A DNA stretch of 64,000 bases from Bufo bufo (Eukaryota; Chordata; Amphibia; Anura; Bufonidae), in the NCBI RefSeq assembly GCF_905171765.1, contig NC_053390.1, positions 209,069,359-209,133,358 of the forward strand, given 5' to 3'. Below the pieces are notes generated by a model. It saw only the letters and a list, made by a program, of their open reading frames with translations. It was not told the origin of the DNA and searched no databases. Made by a program: the position numbers and the translations under genes. Positions 27,851 to 41,200 of the stretch are shown here, in pieces. Numbering within the stretch: position 1 is the first letter of the stretch; every line of letters begins with the position of its first letter.

Positions 27851-30366
27851 ATTCTGCATCTTCGTTTTAGCTACCTATTCATCAACTTCGCTAATTCTAG
27901 CAATCATATAGGAAAGTTTACTATAAAGACAGCTAACTTTAATTCGCCATGCGATTATATTACTTTTCTTTTTTTTATAAATAGAATAATTATAATAATT
28001 ATCAGGTATTATAATTATTCTATTTATTTTTTTAAAAAAGCAGTCATATAATCGCATAGCGAATTAAACTTAGCTGTCTCTATAGTAAACTTTCCTATAT
28101 GATTGCTAGAATTAGCAAAGTTGACGAATAGGTAGCTAAAACGAAGATGCAGAATACTTCGTTATCTTCGTTTTCTAAACCAGGTAATTCTACCAAGCCA
28201 ACCATAGTAAACCAGTTCCAAGTTGAAATCGCAATGCGATTAATATAACTCGAAGTAATCGCATGGCGATTTCAACATCCGTCTCCCATTGACTTTCAAT
28301 GTAAAGTTAGAAGTCCCCTATTAATATACCATCAGATCGGAGTTTTCTCCAATCCGATGGTATATTTTAACTTGAAGCGTCCCCATCACCATGGGAACGC
28401 CTCTATGTTAGAATATACCATCGGATTTGAGTTACATCGTGAAACTCAGATCCGACAGTATATTCTAACACAGAGGCGTTCCCATGGTGATGGGGACGCT
28501 TCAAGTTAGAATATACTGAGAACTGTGTACATGACTGCCCCCTGATGCCTGGCAGGTGCTGCCAGGCAGCAGGGGGCAGACCCCCCCTCCCCCCTGTATT
28601 TAACTCATTGGTGGCCACTGCGGCCCCCCTCCCCTGTATTAAATGTGACCAGTGCGGCCCCCCTCCCTCTATATTCATTGGTGGCCATTGCGGATTCCCA
28701 GTATTAAATTAGACCAGTGCGGCCTCCCCTCTTCCCCCCCCTAATTAAAATCATCCCCACCCATCATTGGTGGCAGCGGAGCGGCAGTTCCGACACTACT
28801 CAGTAACCCTTACTGATGGGTTCCTTGTTTTCAGTAAGATGAAGCGGTTTGTACGCTTAGGACAACCCATTTTATTAAAACGGTCCTCGATGGCAAGTTG
28901 ATCATTACTGGAACCCCAAATTAGCCATATCTATGGGGGAACCCGGCACCAAGTGTTTAATCCCCCTGCTGCAACACCACGAGGGAAACAAAGCACTACA
29001 CAGTCGAAATCAATGATGGATTGTAGACTGCAGTCCATGTTCTGGTGTGGTGCATGTGGAAGGGAGTAGGTTCCTCCAGTAGTTCATAGCCAAAGACATT
29101 TATGGTACTCGCTTCTCTCTGTAAATTTTGTAAAAGGGTGTCTGTCAACTCCAAAGTAAGCATACCGACATGTAGGGTACGTTCCACAAAACATAACCAT
29201 ACCTTTTTCTAAACATCCAGTCCTCTAATCTAGAGAAATGCTTCTTTTTACTGTTATATAAATGAGGTTTTCGTAGCACCACGGGCGGGGCTGCTCCATT
29301 TAGTGTACCTGGGTTTCTCCGAGTCATTACTACGGGCTCCAAAATATCAGGGACTGTCAAACAAGAGGGAGAAGCCTAAATGGTGTTGGTAGTGGAGTGA
29401 TAGTGCACCAAATGGAGCAGTACTTCCCCCACAGTGCACCGAATACCTTATTTGCATAAAAAAGGATTTCTCATTAGAAATTTTCACAAGAATGATATGG
29501 TTATGCTTCGGAGCACCTACCCTACATGGCATCATGCTGACCTTGAAAGTGATTTTGGCGGATTCCCAGTATTAAATTAGACCAGTGCGGCCTCCCCTCT
29601 TCCCCCCCCTAATTAAAATCACACCCCCCCCCATCATTGGTGGCAGCGGAGAGTTCCGATCAGAGTCCCAGTTTAATCGCTGGGGCTCCGATCGGTTACC
29701 ATGGAAGCCAAGACGCTATTGCAGTCTTGGCTGCCATGGTTACTTAGCAATAAATAGAAGCATTATACTTACCTGCGAGCTGCGATTTCTGTGACCGGCC
29801 GGGAGCTCCTCCTACTGGTAAGTGAAAGGTCTGTGCGGCGCATTGCTTATAGCACAGACCTTTCACTTACCAGTAGGAGGAGCTCCCGGCCAGTCAAAGA
29901 CATCGCAGCAGCCAGCAGGTAAGTATAATGCTTCTATTTATTGCTAAGTAACCATGGCAGCCAAGACTGCAATAGCGTCTTGGCTGCCATGGTAACCGAT
30001 CGGAGCCCCAGCGATTAAACTGGGACTCCGATCGGAACTGCCGCTCCGCTGCCACCAATGATGGGGGGGGGGTGATTTTAATTAGGGGGGGGGAGAGGGG
30101 AGGCCGCACTGGTCTAATTTAATACTGGGAATCCGCCAAAATCACTTTCAAGGTCAGCATGATGCCATGTTGGGTAGGTGCTCCGAAGCATAACCATATC
30201 ATTCTTGTGAAAATTTCTAATGAGAAATCCTTTTTTATGCAAATAAGGTATTCGGTGCACTGTGGGGGAAGTACTGCTCCATTTGGTGCACTATCACTCC
30301 ACTACCAACACCATTTAGGCTTCTCCCTCTTGTTTGACAGTCCCTGATATTTCGGAGCCCGTAGTA

Positions 30367-30699
30367 ATGACTCGGAGAAACCCAGGTACACTAAATGGAG
30401 CAGCCCCGCCCGTGGTGCTACGAAAACCTCATTTATATAACAGTAAAAAGAAGCATTTCTCTAGATTAGAGGACTGGATGTTTAGAAAAAAGGTATGGTT
30501 ATGTTTTGTGGAACGTACCCTACATGTCGGTATGCTTACTTTGGAGTTGACAGACACCCTTTTACAAAATTTACAGAGAGAAGCGAGTACCATAAATGTC
30601 TTTGGCTATGAACTACTGGAGGAACCTACTCCCTTCCACATGCACCACACCAGAACATGGACTGCAGTCTACAATCCATCATTGATTTCGACTGTGTAG
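30367..30699 (+). CDS. Unrecognised 110-codon frame in the palindrome arm
   Basis: From ATG at 30367 an open frame reaches a stop at 30697-30699; it can be extended upstream to 30334 without an ATG. The protein looks non-repetitive and of mixed composition, with segments such as FSRLEDWMFRKK, FVERTLHVGMLTLELTD and NVFGYELLEEP. I do not recognise the family. The left arm carries the same sequence on the minus strand but with one A fewer in an A run (about 29210), which breaks it. It sits in the captured block flanked by ~95-base direct repeats. It could be a captured gene fragment, or chance. Confidence 0.35.
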   Translation: MTRRNPGTLNGAAPPVVLRKPHLYNSKKKHFSRLEDWMFRKKVWLCFVERTLHVGMLTLELTDTLLQNLQREASTINVFGYELLEEPTPFHMHHTRTWTAVYNPSLISTV

Positions 30700-31400
30700 T
30701 GCTTTGTTTCCCTCGTGGTGTTGCAGCAGGGGGATTAAACACTTGGTGCCGGGTTCCCCCATAGATATGGCTAATTTGGGGTTCCAGTAATGATCAACTT
30801 GCCATCGAGGACCGTTTTAATAAAATGGTAGGGGGGGGAAAGAGGGGAGGCCGCACTGGTCTAATTTAATACTGGGAATCCGCAATGGCCACCAATGAAT
30901 ATAGAGGGAGGGGGGCCGCACTGGTCACATTTAGTACAGGGGAGGGGGGCCCCAGTGGCCACCAATGAGTTAAATACAGGGGGGGAGGGGGGGTCTGCCC
31001 CCTGCTGCCTGGCAGCACCTGCCAGGCATCAGGGGGCAGTCATGTACACAGTTCTCAGTATATTCTAACTTGAAGCGTCCCCATCACCATGGGAACGCCT
31101 CTGTGTTAGAATATACTGTCGGATCTGAGTTTCACGATGTAACTCAAATCCGATGGTATATTCTAACATAGAGGCGTTCCCATGGTGATGGGGACGCTTC
31201 AAGTAAAAATATACCATCGGATTGGAGAAAACTCCGATCTGATGGTATATTAATAGGGGACTCCTAACCTTACATTGAAAGTCAATGGGAGACGGATGTT
31301 GAAATCGCCATGCGATTACTTCGAGTTATATTAATCGCATTGCGATTTCAACTTGGACCTGGCTTACTATGGTTGGCTTGGTAGAATTAGCGAATATGAC

Positions 31401-31525
31401 TAGTGTTGAGCGAACAGTTCGAGCATAGTTCGGGTCCGTACCGAATTTTGGGGTGTTCGTGACACGGACCCGAACCCGAACTTTTTCGTAAAAGTTCGGG
31501 TTCGGGTTCGTCGTTCGGCATGTAT
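31401..31525 (+). repeat. Left end of the giant hAT: TIR and subterminal GTTCGGG motifs
   Basis: 15-bp TIR followed by about five GTTCGGG/CCCGAAC motifs, including CCCGAACCCGAAC and the inverse GTTCGGGTTCGGGTTCG, which form a hairpin around TTTTTCGTAAAA. hAT transposases bind such short subterminal repeats. Confidence 0.85.
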
Positions 31526-31555
31526 TTTGGCGCATTTTGAAAGGCTGCAAAGCAG

Positions 31556-31665
31556 CCAATCAACATGCATCATACTACTTGCCCTAAGATGCCATCGCAG
31601 CCATGCCTACTATTGGCAAGGCTGTGATTGGCCAAGTGCAGCATGTGACTCAGCCTCTTTATAAG
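31556..31665 (+). promoter_or_regulatory. Promoter-like region of the giant hAT
   Basis: CCAAT at 31556-31560, an inverse CCAAT (ATTGG, 31627-31631, within ATTGGCCAA) and TATAAG at 31660-31665 about 30 bases later. This spacing fits a Pol II promoter in sense with the transposase. If used, the transcript would begin near 31690 and include, or splice out, the whole array. Confidence 0.5.
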
Positions 31666-32215
31666 CTTGTGCGCACGTCGGGACGTGCTCACTCCCGATG
31701 TGAATAGAACAGGGATAGACGCAGCTGATGCTAGGGCGAGAATAGGCAGGGATAATTGAATAACTGGAAGCAAATTTCTCTCCTCCACCTGTGATTCATC
31801 TGAACAACTGCAGCTGAGCTGCTTTTTTGATAGGGATTGGCTATTTTTAGAGTGGCCAGAGTGATTTTTCCATCCACATGTACCTGGGCTGACCGCCGGC
31901 CGCCATTTTGCGACTTGTAGTGCTGCAGCAGAAGCTGCCACAGTGTGCATTCCAAAGCTCCAAACAAGTCAGACATCTACACCTGTGATTCAGACCAATA
32001 GCGATTTAGCAGCACAGTCCAAGGCTATTTTTTTTAAAGGTTGTGCAGACCATTTTGTGGCACATGTTACTGGGCTGATAGGCGGCGGCCATCTTGGGAC
32101 TAGTGCTGCAGCACAATCTCTCCCAACGTCCATTAATCACTTGTAATAGTGGTCTGTGCCATAGAAATCCTACATCAGGGACTTGGGTGTGCTTGTGTCA
32201 CCCCTACTAATACCA
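31666..32215 (+). other. Leader between promoter-like region and array
   Basis: Unique, non-coding. Contains two related blocks, about 31810-31930 and 32010-32110, both with CACATGTxxCTGGGCTGA, a GGCGGCC-type word, CCATTTTG or CCATCTTG and GTGCTGCAGCA, so an internal duplication of roughly 190 bases. Open frames on both strands here lack domain similarity. Confidence 0.5.
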
Positions 32216-35200
32216 GTCCACCTGTAATCCATACAGTGAAAAGCCATAAAGTATTCCAGTGAGGGAATTTTTTTTTTATTTAAAAAAGGCCAAGTTAGTT
32301 TATCTGGCATTCAATATATTAGATACAGTTAGGCCTGCGTTTCATACATCTGGAATTAGCAAACTAATGTGCTGGGGTTGGGAAAACATATATGTACCCA
32401 TACTAGAATCTGTCAAAGAAAGCGGTACTCACATATAACAGTCATTCCATCTGTAATCCATACAGTCAAAAGACTGAAAGTATTCCAGTGAGGGAATTTT
32501 TTTTATTTAAAAAAGGCCAAGTTAGTTTATCTGGCGTTCAATATACTAGATACAGTTAGGCCTGCGTTTCATACATCTGGAATTAGCAAACTAATGTGCT
32601 GGGGTTGGGAAAACATATATGTACCCATACTAGAATCTGTCAAAGAAAGCGGTACTCACATATAACAGTCATTCCATCTGTAATCCATACAGTCAAAAGA
32701 CTGAAAGTATTCCAGTGAGGGAATTTTTTATTTATTTAAAAAAGGCCAAGTTAGTTTATCTGGCGTTCAATATACTAGATACAGTTAGGCCTGCGTTTCA
32801 TACATCTGGAATTAGCAAACTAATGTGCTGGGGTTGGGAAAACATATATGTACCCATACTAGAATCTGTCAAAGAAAGCGGTACTCACATATAACAGTCA
32901 TTCCATCTGTAATCCATACAGTCAAAAGACTGAAAGTATTCCAGTGAGGGAATTTTTTTTATTTAAAAAAGGCCAAGTTAGTTTATCTGGCGTTCAATAT
33001 ACTAGATACAGTTAGGCCTGCGTTTCATACATCTGGAATTAGCAAACTAATGTGCTGGGGTTGGGAAAACATATATGTACCCATACTAGAATCTGTCAAA
33101 GAAAGCGGTACTCACATATAACAGTCATTCCATCTGTAATCCATACAGTCAAAAGACTGAAAGTATTCCAGTGAGGGAATTTTTTTTATTTAAAAAAGGC
33201 CAAGTTAGTTTATCTGGCGTTCAATATACTAGATACAGTTAGGCCTGCGTTTCATACATCTGGAATTAGCAAACTAATGTGCTGGGGTTGGGAAAACATA
33301 TATGTACCCATACTAGAATCTGTCAAAGAAAGCGGTACTCACATATAACAGTCATTCCATCTGTAATCCATACAGTCAAAAGACTGAAAGTATTCCAGTG
33401 AGGGAATTTTTTTTTTATTTAAAAAAGGCCAAGTTAGTTTATCTGGCGTTCAATATACTAGATACAGTTAGGCCTGCGTTTCATACATCTGGAATTAGCA
33501 AACTAATGTGCTGGGGTTGGGAAAACATATATGTACCCATACTAGAATCTGTCAAAGAAAGCGGTACTCACATATAACAGTCATTCCATCTGTAATCCAT
33601 ACAGTCAAAAGACTGAAAGTATTCCAGTGAGGGAATTTTTTTTATTTAAAAAAGGCCAAGTTAGTTTATCTGGCGTTCAATATACTAGATACAGTTAGGC
33701 CTGCGTTTCATACATCTGGAATTAGCAAACTAATGTGCTGGGGTTGGGAAAACATATATGTACCCATACTAGAATCTGTCAAAGAAAGCGGTACTCACAT
33801 ATAACAGTCATTTCATCTGTAATCCATACAGTCAAAAGACTGAAAGTATTCCAGTGAGGGAATTTTTTTTTTATTTAAAAAAGGCCAAGTTAGTTTATCT
33901 GGCGTTCAATATACTAGATACAGTTAGGCCTGCGTTTCATACATCTGGAATTAGCAAACTAATGTGCTGGGGTTGGGAAAACATATATGTACCCATACTA
34001 GAATCTGTCAAAGAAAGCGGTACTCACATATAACAGTCATTCCATCTGTAATCCATACAGTCAAAAGACTGAAAGTATTCCAGTGAGGGAATTTTTTTTA
34101 TTTAAAAAAGGCCAAGTTAGTTTATCTGGCGTTCAATATACTAGATACAGTTAGGCCTGCGTTTCATACATCTGGAATTAGCAAACTAATGTGCTGGGGT
34201 TGGGAAAACATATATGTACCCATACTAGAATCTGTCAAAGAAAGCGGTACTCACATATAACAGTCATTCCATCTGTAATCCATACAGTCAAAAGACTGAA
34301 AGTATTCCAGTGAGGGAATTTTTTTTATTTAAAAAAGGCCAAGTTAGTTTATCTGGCGTTCAATATACTAGATACAGTTAGGCCTGCGTTTCATACATCT
34401 GGAATTAGCAAACTAATGTTCTGGGGTTGGGAAAACATATATGTACCCATACTAGAATCTGTCAAAGAAAGCGGTACTCACATATAACAGTCATTCCATC
34501 TGTAATCCATACAGTCAAAAGACTGAAAGTATTCCAGTGAGGGAATTTTTTATTTATTTAAAAAAGGCCAAGTTAGTTTATCTGGCGTTCAATATACTAG
34601 ATACAGTTAGGCCTGCGTTTCATACATCTGGAATTAGCAAACTAATGTGCTGGGGTTGGGAAAACATATATGTACCCATACTAGAATCTGTCAAAGAAAG
34701 CGGTACTCACATATAACAGTCATTCCATCTGTAATCCATACAGTCAAAAGACTGAAAGTATTCCAGTGAGGGAATTTTTTTTTTATTTAAAAAAGGCCAA
34801 GTTAGTTTATCTGGCGTTCAATATACTAGATACAGTTAGGCCTGCGTTTCATACATCTGGAATTAGCAAACTAATGTGCTGGGGTTGGGAAAACATATAT
34901 GTACCCATACTAGAATCTGTCAAAGAAAGCGGTACTCACATATAACAGTCATTCCATCTGTAATCCATACAGTCAAAAGACTGAAAGTATTCCAGTGAGG
35001 GAATTTTTTTTATTTAAAAAAGGCCAAGTTAGTTTATCTGGCGTTCAATATACTAGATACAGTTAGGCCTGCGTTTCATACATCTGGAATTAGCAAACTA
35101 ATGTGCTGGGGTTGGGAAAACATATATGTACCCATACTAGAATCTGTCAAAGAAAGCGGTACTCACATATAACAGTCATTCCATCTGTAATCCATACAGT

Positions 35201-38200
35201 CAAAAGACTGAAAGTATTCCAGTGAGGGAATTTTTTATTTATTTAAAAAAGGCCAAGTTAGTTTATCTGGCGTTCAATATACTAGATACAGTTAGGCCTG
35301 CGTTTCATACATCTGGAATTAGCAAACTAATGTGCTGGGGTTGGGAAAACATATATGTACCCATACTAGAATCTGTCAAAGAAAGCGGTACTCACATATA
35401 ACAGTCATTCCATCTGTAATCCATACAGTCAAAAGACTGAAAGTATTCCAGTGAGGGAATTTTTTTTATTTAAAAAAGGCCAAGTTAGTTTATCTGGCGT
35501 TCAATATACTAGATACAGTTAGGCCTGCGTTTCATACATCTGGAATTAGCAAACTAATGTGCTGGGGTTGGGAAAACATATATGTACCCATACTAGAATC
35601 TGTCAAAGAAAGCGGTACTCACATATAACAGTCATTCCATCTGTAATCCATACAGTCAAAAGACTGAAAGTATTCCAGTGAGGGAATTTTTTTTATTTAA
35701 AAAAGGCCAAGTTAGTTTATCTGGCGTTCAATATACTAGATACAGTTAGGCCTGCGTTTCATACATCTGGAATTAGCAAACTAATGTGCTGGGGTTGGGA
35801 AAACATATATGTACCCATACTAGAATCTGTCAAAGAAAGCGGTACTCACATATAACAGTCATTCCATCTGTAATCCATACAGTCAAAAGACTGAAAGTAT
35901 TCCAGTGAGGGAATTTTTTTTTTATTTAAAAAAGGCCAAGTTAGTTTATCTGGCGTTCAATATACTAGATACAGTTAGGCCTGCGTTTCATACATCTGGA
36001 ATTAGCAAACTAATGTGCTGGGGTTGGGAAAACATATATGTACCCATACTAGAATCTGTCAAAGAAAGCGGTACTCACATATAACAGTCATTCCATCTGT
36101 AATCCATACAGTCAAAAGACTGAAAGTATTCCAGTGAGGGAATTTTTTTTATTTAAAAAAGGCCAAGTTAGTTTATCTGGCGTTCAATATACTAGATACA
36201 GTTAGGCCTGCGTTTCATACATCTGGAATTAGCAAACTAATGTGCTGGGGTTGGGAAAACATATATGTACCCATACTAGAATCTGTCAAAGAAAGCGGTA
36301 CTCACATATAACAGTCATTTCATCTGTAATCCATACAGTCAAAAGACTGAAAGTATTCCAGTGAGGGAATTTTTTTTTTATTTAAAAAAGGCCAAGTTAG
36401 TTTATCTGGCGTTCAATATACTAGATACAGTTAGGCCTGCGTTTCATACATCTGGAATTAGCAAACTAATGTGCTGGGGTTGGGAAAACATATATGTACC
36501 CATACTAGAATCTGTCAAAGAAAGCGGTACTCACATATAACAGTCATTCCATCTGTAATCCATACAGTCAAAAGACTGAAAGTATTCCAGTGAGGGAATT
36601 TTTTTTATTTAAAAAAGGCCAAGTTAGTTTATCTGGCGTTCAATATACTAGATACAGTTAGGCCTGCGTTTCATACATCTGGAATTAGCAAACTAATGTG
36701 CTGGGGTTGGGAAAACATATATGTACCCATACTAGAATCTGTCAAAGAAAGCGGTACTCACATATAACAGTCATTCCATCTGTAATCCATACAGTCAAAA
36801 GACTGAAAGTATTCCAGTGAGGGAATTTTTTTTATTTAAAAAAGGCCAAGTTAGTTTATCTGGCGTTCAATATACTAGATACAGTTAGGCCTGCGTTTCA
36901 TACATCTGGAATTAGCAAACTAATGTTCTGGGGTTGGGAAAACATATATGTACCCATACTAGAATCTGTCAAAGAAAGCGGTACTCACATATAACAGTCA
37001 TTCCATCTGTAATCCATACAGTCAAAAGACTGAAAGTATTCCAGTGAGGGAATTTTTTATTTATTTAAAAAAGGCCAAGTTAGTTTATCTGGCGTTCAAT
37101 ATACTAGATACAGTTAGGCCTGCGTTTCATACATCTGGAATTAGCAAACTAATGTGCTGGGGTTGGGAAAACATATATGTACCCATACTAGAATCTGTCA
37201 AAGAAAGCGGTACTCACATATAACAGTCATTCCATCTGTAATCCATACAGTCAAAAGACTGAAAGTATTCCAGTGAGGGAATTTTTTTTTATTTAAAAAA
37301 GGCCAAGTTAGTTTATCTGGCGTTCAATATACTAGATACAGTTAGGCCTGCGTTTCATACATCTGGAATTAGCAAACTAATGTGCTGGGGTTGGGAAAAC
37401 ATATATGTACCCATACTAGAATCTGTCAAAGAAAGCGGTACTCACATATAACAGTCATTCCATCTGTAATCCATACAGTCAAAAGACTGAAAGTATTCCA
37501 GTGAGGGAATTTTTTTTATTTAAAAAAGGCCAAGTTAGTTTATCTGGCGTTCAATATACTAGATACAGTTAGGCCTGCGTTTCATACATCTGGAATTAGC
37601 AAACTAATGTGCTGGGGTTGGGAAAACATATATGTACCCATACTAGAATCTGTCAAAGAAAGCGGTACTCACATATAACAGTCATTCCATCTGTAATCCA
37701 TACAGTCAAAAGACTGAAAGTATTCCAGTGAGGGAATTTTTTTTATTTAAAAAAGGCCAAGTTAGTTTATCTGGCGTTCAATATACTAGATACAGTTAGG
37801 CCTGCGTTTCATACATCTGGAATTAGCAAACTAATGTGCTGGGGTTGGGAAAACATATATGTACCCATACTAGAATCTGTCAAAGAAAGCGGTACTCACA
37901 TATAACAGTCATTCCATCTGTAATCCATACAGTCAAAAGACTGAAAGTATTCCAGTGAGGGAATTTTTTTTATTTAAAAAAGGCCAAGTTAGTTTATCTG
38001 GCGTTCAATATACTAGATACAGTTAGGCCTGCGTTTCATACATCTGGAATTAGCAAACTAATGTGCTGGGGTTGGGAAAACATATATGTACCCATACTAG
38101 AATCTGTCAAAGAAAGCGGTACTCACATATAACAGTCATTCCATCTGTAATCCATACAGTCAAAAGACTGAAAGTATTCCAGTGAGGGAATTTTTTTTTA

Positions 38201-41200
38201 TTTAAAAAAGGCCAAGTTAGTTTATCTGGCGTTCAATATACTAGATACAGTTAGGCCTGCGTTTCATACATCTGGAATTAGCAAACTAATGTGCTGGGGT
38301 TGGGAAAACATATATGTACCCATACTAGAATCTGTCAAAGAAAGCGGTACTCACATATAACAGTCATTCCATCTGTAATCCATACAGTCAAAAGACTGAA
38401 AGTATTCCAGTGAGGGAATTTTTTTTATTTAAAAAAGGCCAAGTTAGTTTATCTGGCGTTCAATATACTAGATACAGTTAGGCCTGCGTTTCATACATCT
38501 GGAATTAGCAAACTAATGTGCTGGGGTTGGGAAAACATATATGTACCCATACTAGAATCTGTCAAAGAAAGCGGTACTCACATATAACAGTCATTCCATC
38601 TGTAATCCATACAGTCAAAAGTCTGAAAGTATTCCAGTGAGGGAATTTTTTTTTATTTAAAAAAGGCCAAGTTAGTTTATCTGGCGTTCAATATACTAGA
38701 TACAGTTAGGCCTGCGTTTCATACATCTGGAATTAGCAAACTAATGTGCTGGGGTTGGGAAAACATATATGTACCCATACTAGAATCTGTCAAAGAAAGC
38801 GGTACTCACATATAACAGTCATTCCATCTGTAATCCATACAGTCAAAAGACTGAAAGTATTCCAGTGAGGGAATTTTTTTTATTTAAAAAAGGCCAAGTT
38901 AGTTTATCTGGCGTTCAATATACTAGATACAGTTAGGCCTGCGTTTCATACATCTGGAATTAGCAAACTAATGTGCTGGGGTTGGGAAAACATATATGTA
39001 CCCATACTAGAATCTGTCAAAGAAAGCGGTACTCACATATAACAGTCATTTCATCTGTAATCCATACAGTCAAAAGACTGAAAGTATTCCAGTGAGGGAA
39101 TTTTTTTTTTATTTAAAAAAGGCCAAGTTAGTTTATCTGGCGTTCAATATACTAGATACAGTTAGGCCTGCGTTTCATACATCTGGAATTAGCAAACTAA
39201 TGTGCTGGGGTTGGGAAAACATATATGTACCCATACTAGAATCTGTCAAAGAAAGCGGTACTCACATATAACAGTCATTCCATCTGTAATCCATACAGTC
39301 AAAAGACTGAAAGTATTCCAGTGAGGGAATTTTTTATTTATTTAAAAAAGGCCAAGTTAGTTTATCTGGCGTTCAATATACTAGATACAGTTAGGCCTGC
39401 GTTTCATACATCTGGAATTAGCAAACTAATGTTCTGGGGTTGGGAAAACATATATGTACCCATACTAGAATCTGTCAAAGAAAGCGGTACTCACATATAA
39501 CAGTCATTCCATCTGTAATCCATACAGTCAAAAGACTGAAAGTATTCCAGTGAGGGAATTTTTTTTATTTAAAAAAGGCCAAGTTAGTTTATCTGGCGTT
39601 CAATATACTAGATACAGTTAGGCCTGCGTTTCATACATCTGGAATTAGCAAACTAATGTTCTGGGGTTGGGAAAACATATATGTACCCATACTAGAATCT
39701 GTCAAAGAAAGCGGTACTCACATATAACAGTCATTCCATCTGTAATCCATACAGTCAAAAGACTGAAAGTATTCCAGTGAGGGAATTTTTTATTTATTTA
39801 AAAAAGGCCAAGTTAGTTTATCTGGCGTTCAATATACTAGATACAGTTAGGCCTGCGTTTCATACATCTGGAATTAGCAAACTAATGTGCTGGGGTTGGG
39901 AAAACATATATGTACCCATACTAGAATCTGTCAAAGAAAGCGGTACTCACATATAACAGTCATTCCATCTGTAATCCATACAGTCAAAAGACTGAAAGTA
40001 TTCCAGTGAGGGAATTTTTATTTTATTTAAAAAAGGCCAAGTTAGTTTATCTGGCGTTCAATATACTAGATACAGTTAGGCCTGCGTTTCATACATCTGG
40101 AATTAGCAAACTAATGTGCTGGGGTTGGGAAAACATATATGTACCCATACTAGAATCTGTCAAAGAAAGCGGTACTCACATATAACAGTCATTCCATCTG
40201 TAATCCATACAGTCAAAAGACTGAAAGTATTCCAGTGAGGGAATTTTTTTTATTTAAAAAAGGCCAAGTTAGTTTATCTGGCGTTCAATATACTAGATAC
40301 AGTTAGGCCTGCGTTTCATACATCTGGAATTAGCAAACTAATGTGCTGGGGTTGGGAAAACATATATGTACCCATACTAGAATCTGTCAAAGAAAGCGGT
40401 ACTCACATATAACAGTCATTCCATCTGTAATCCATACAGTCAAAAGACTGAAAGTATTCCAGTGAGGGAATTTTTATTTTATTTAAAAAAGGCCAAGTTA
40501 GTTTATCTGGCGTTCAATATACTAGATACAGTTAGGCCTGCGTTTCATACATCTGGAATTAGCAAACTAATGTGCTGGGGTTGGGAAAACATATATGTAC
40601 GCATACTAGAATCTGTCAAAGAAAGCGGTACTCACATATAACAGTCATTCCATCTGTAATCCATACAGTCAAAAGACTGAAAGTATTCCAGTGAGGGAAT
40701 TTTTTTTATTTAAAAAAGGCCAAGTTAGTTTATCTGGCGTTCAATATACTAGATACAGTTAGGCCTGCGTTTCATACATCTGGAATTAGCAAACTAATGT
40801 GCTGGGGTTGGGAAAACATATATGTACCCATACTAGAATCTGTCAAAGAAAGCGGTACTCACATATAACAGTCATTCCATCTGTAATCCATACAGTCAAA
40901 AGACTGAAAGTATTCCAGTGAGGGAATTTTTTTTATTTAAAAAAGGCCAAGTTAGTTTATCTGGCGTTCAATATACTAGATACAGTTAGGCCTGCGTTTC
41001 ATACATCTGGAATTAGCAAACTAATGTGCAGGGGTTGGGAAAACATATATGTACCCATACTAGAATCTGTCAAAGAAAGCGGTACTCACATATAACAGTC
41101 ATTCCATCTGTAATCCATACAGTCAAAAGACTGAAAGTATTCCAGTGAGGGAATTTTTTTTATTTAAAAAAGGCCAAGTTAGTTTATCTGGCGTTCAATA

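Larger units (their letters stand above)
27519..31400. repeat. Giant palindrome, left arm, centre and inner right arm
   Basis: Centre near 29848, where GGTAAGTGAAAGGTCTGTGC meets its complement. Mirrored landmarks include GAGCTCCTCCTACT, GCCAAGACTGCAATAGCG-type arms, ATTGGTGGCAGCGGAG, GGCATCATGC, GAAGCGTCCCCATCACC and CAACCATAGTAAACC. The arms contain a ~750-bp captured block (about 28800-29555 and 30130-30835) that the sister palindrome at 16270-17375 lacks. The left arm has an extra ~75 bases near 28795-28868. The right arm resumes at 63299. Confidence 0.88.

Noticed and set aside
31570..32146. Frames of 67-126 codons upstream of the array
   Set aside because: Opposed strands, no domain similarity, part of a duplicated non-coding leader.
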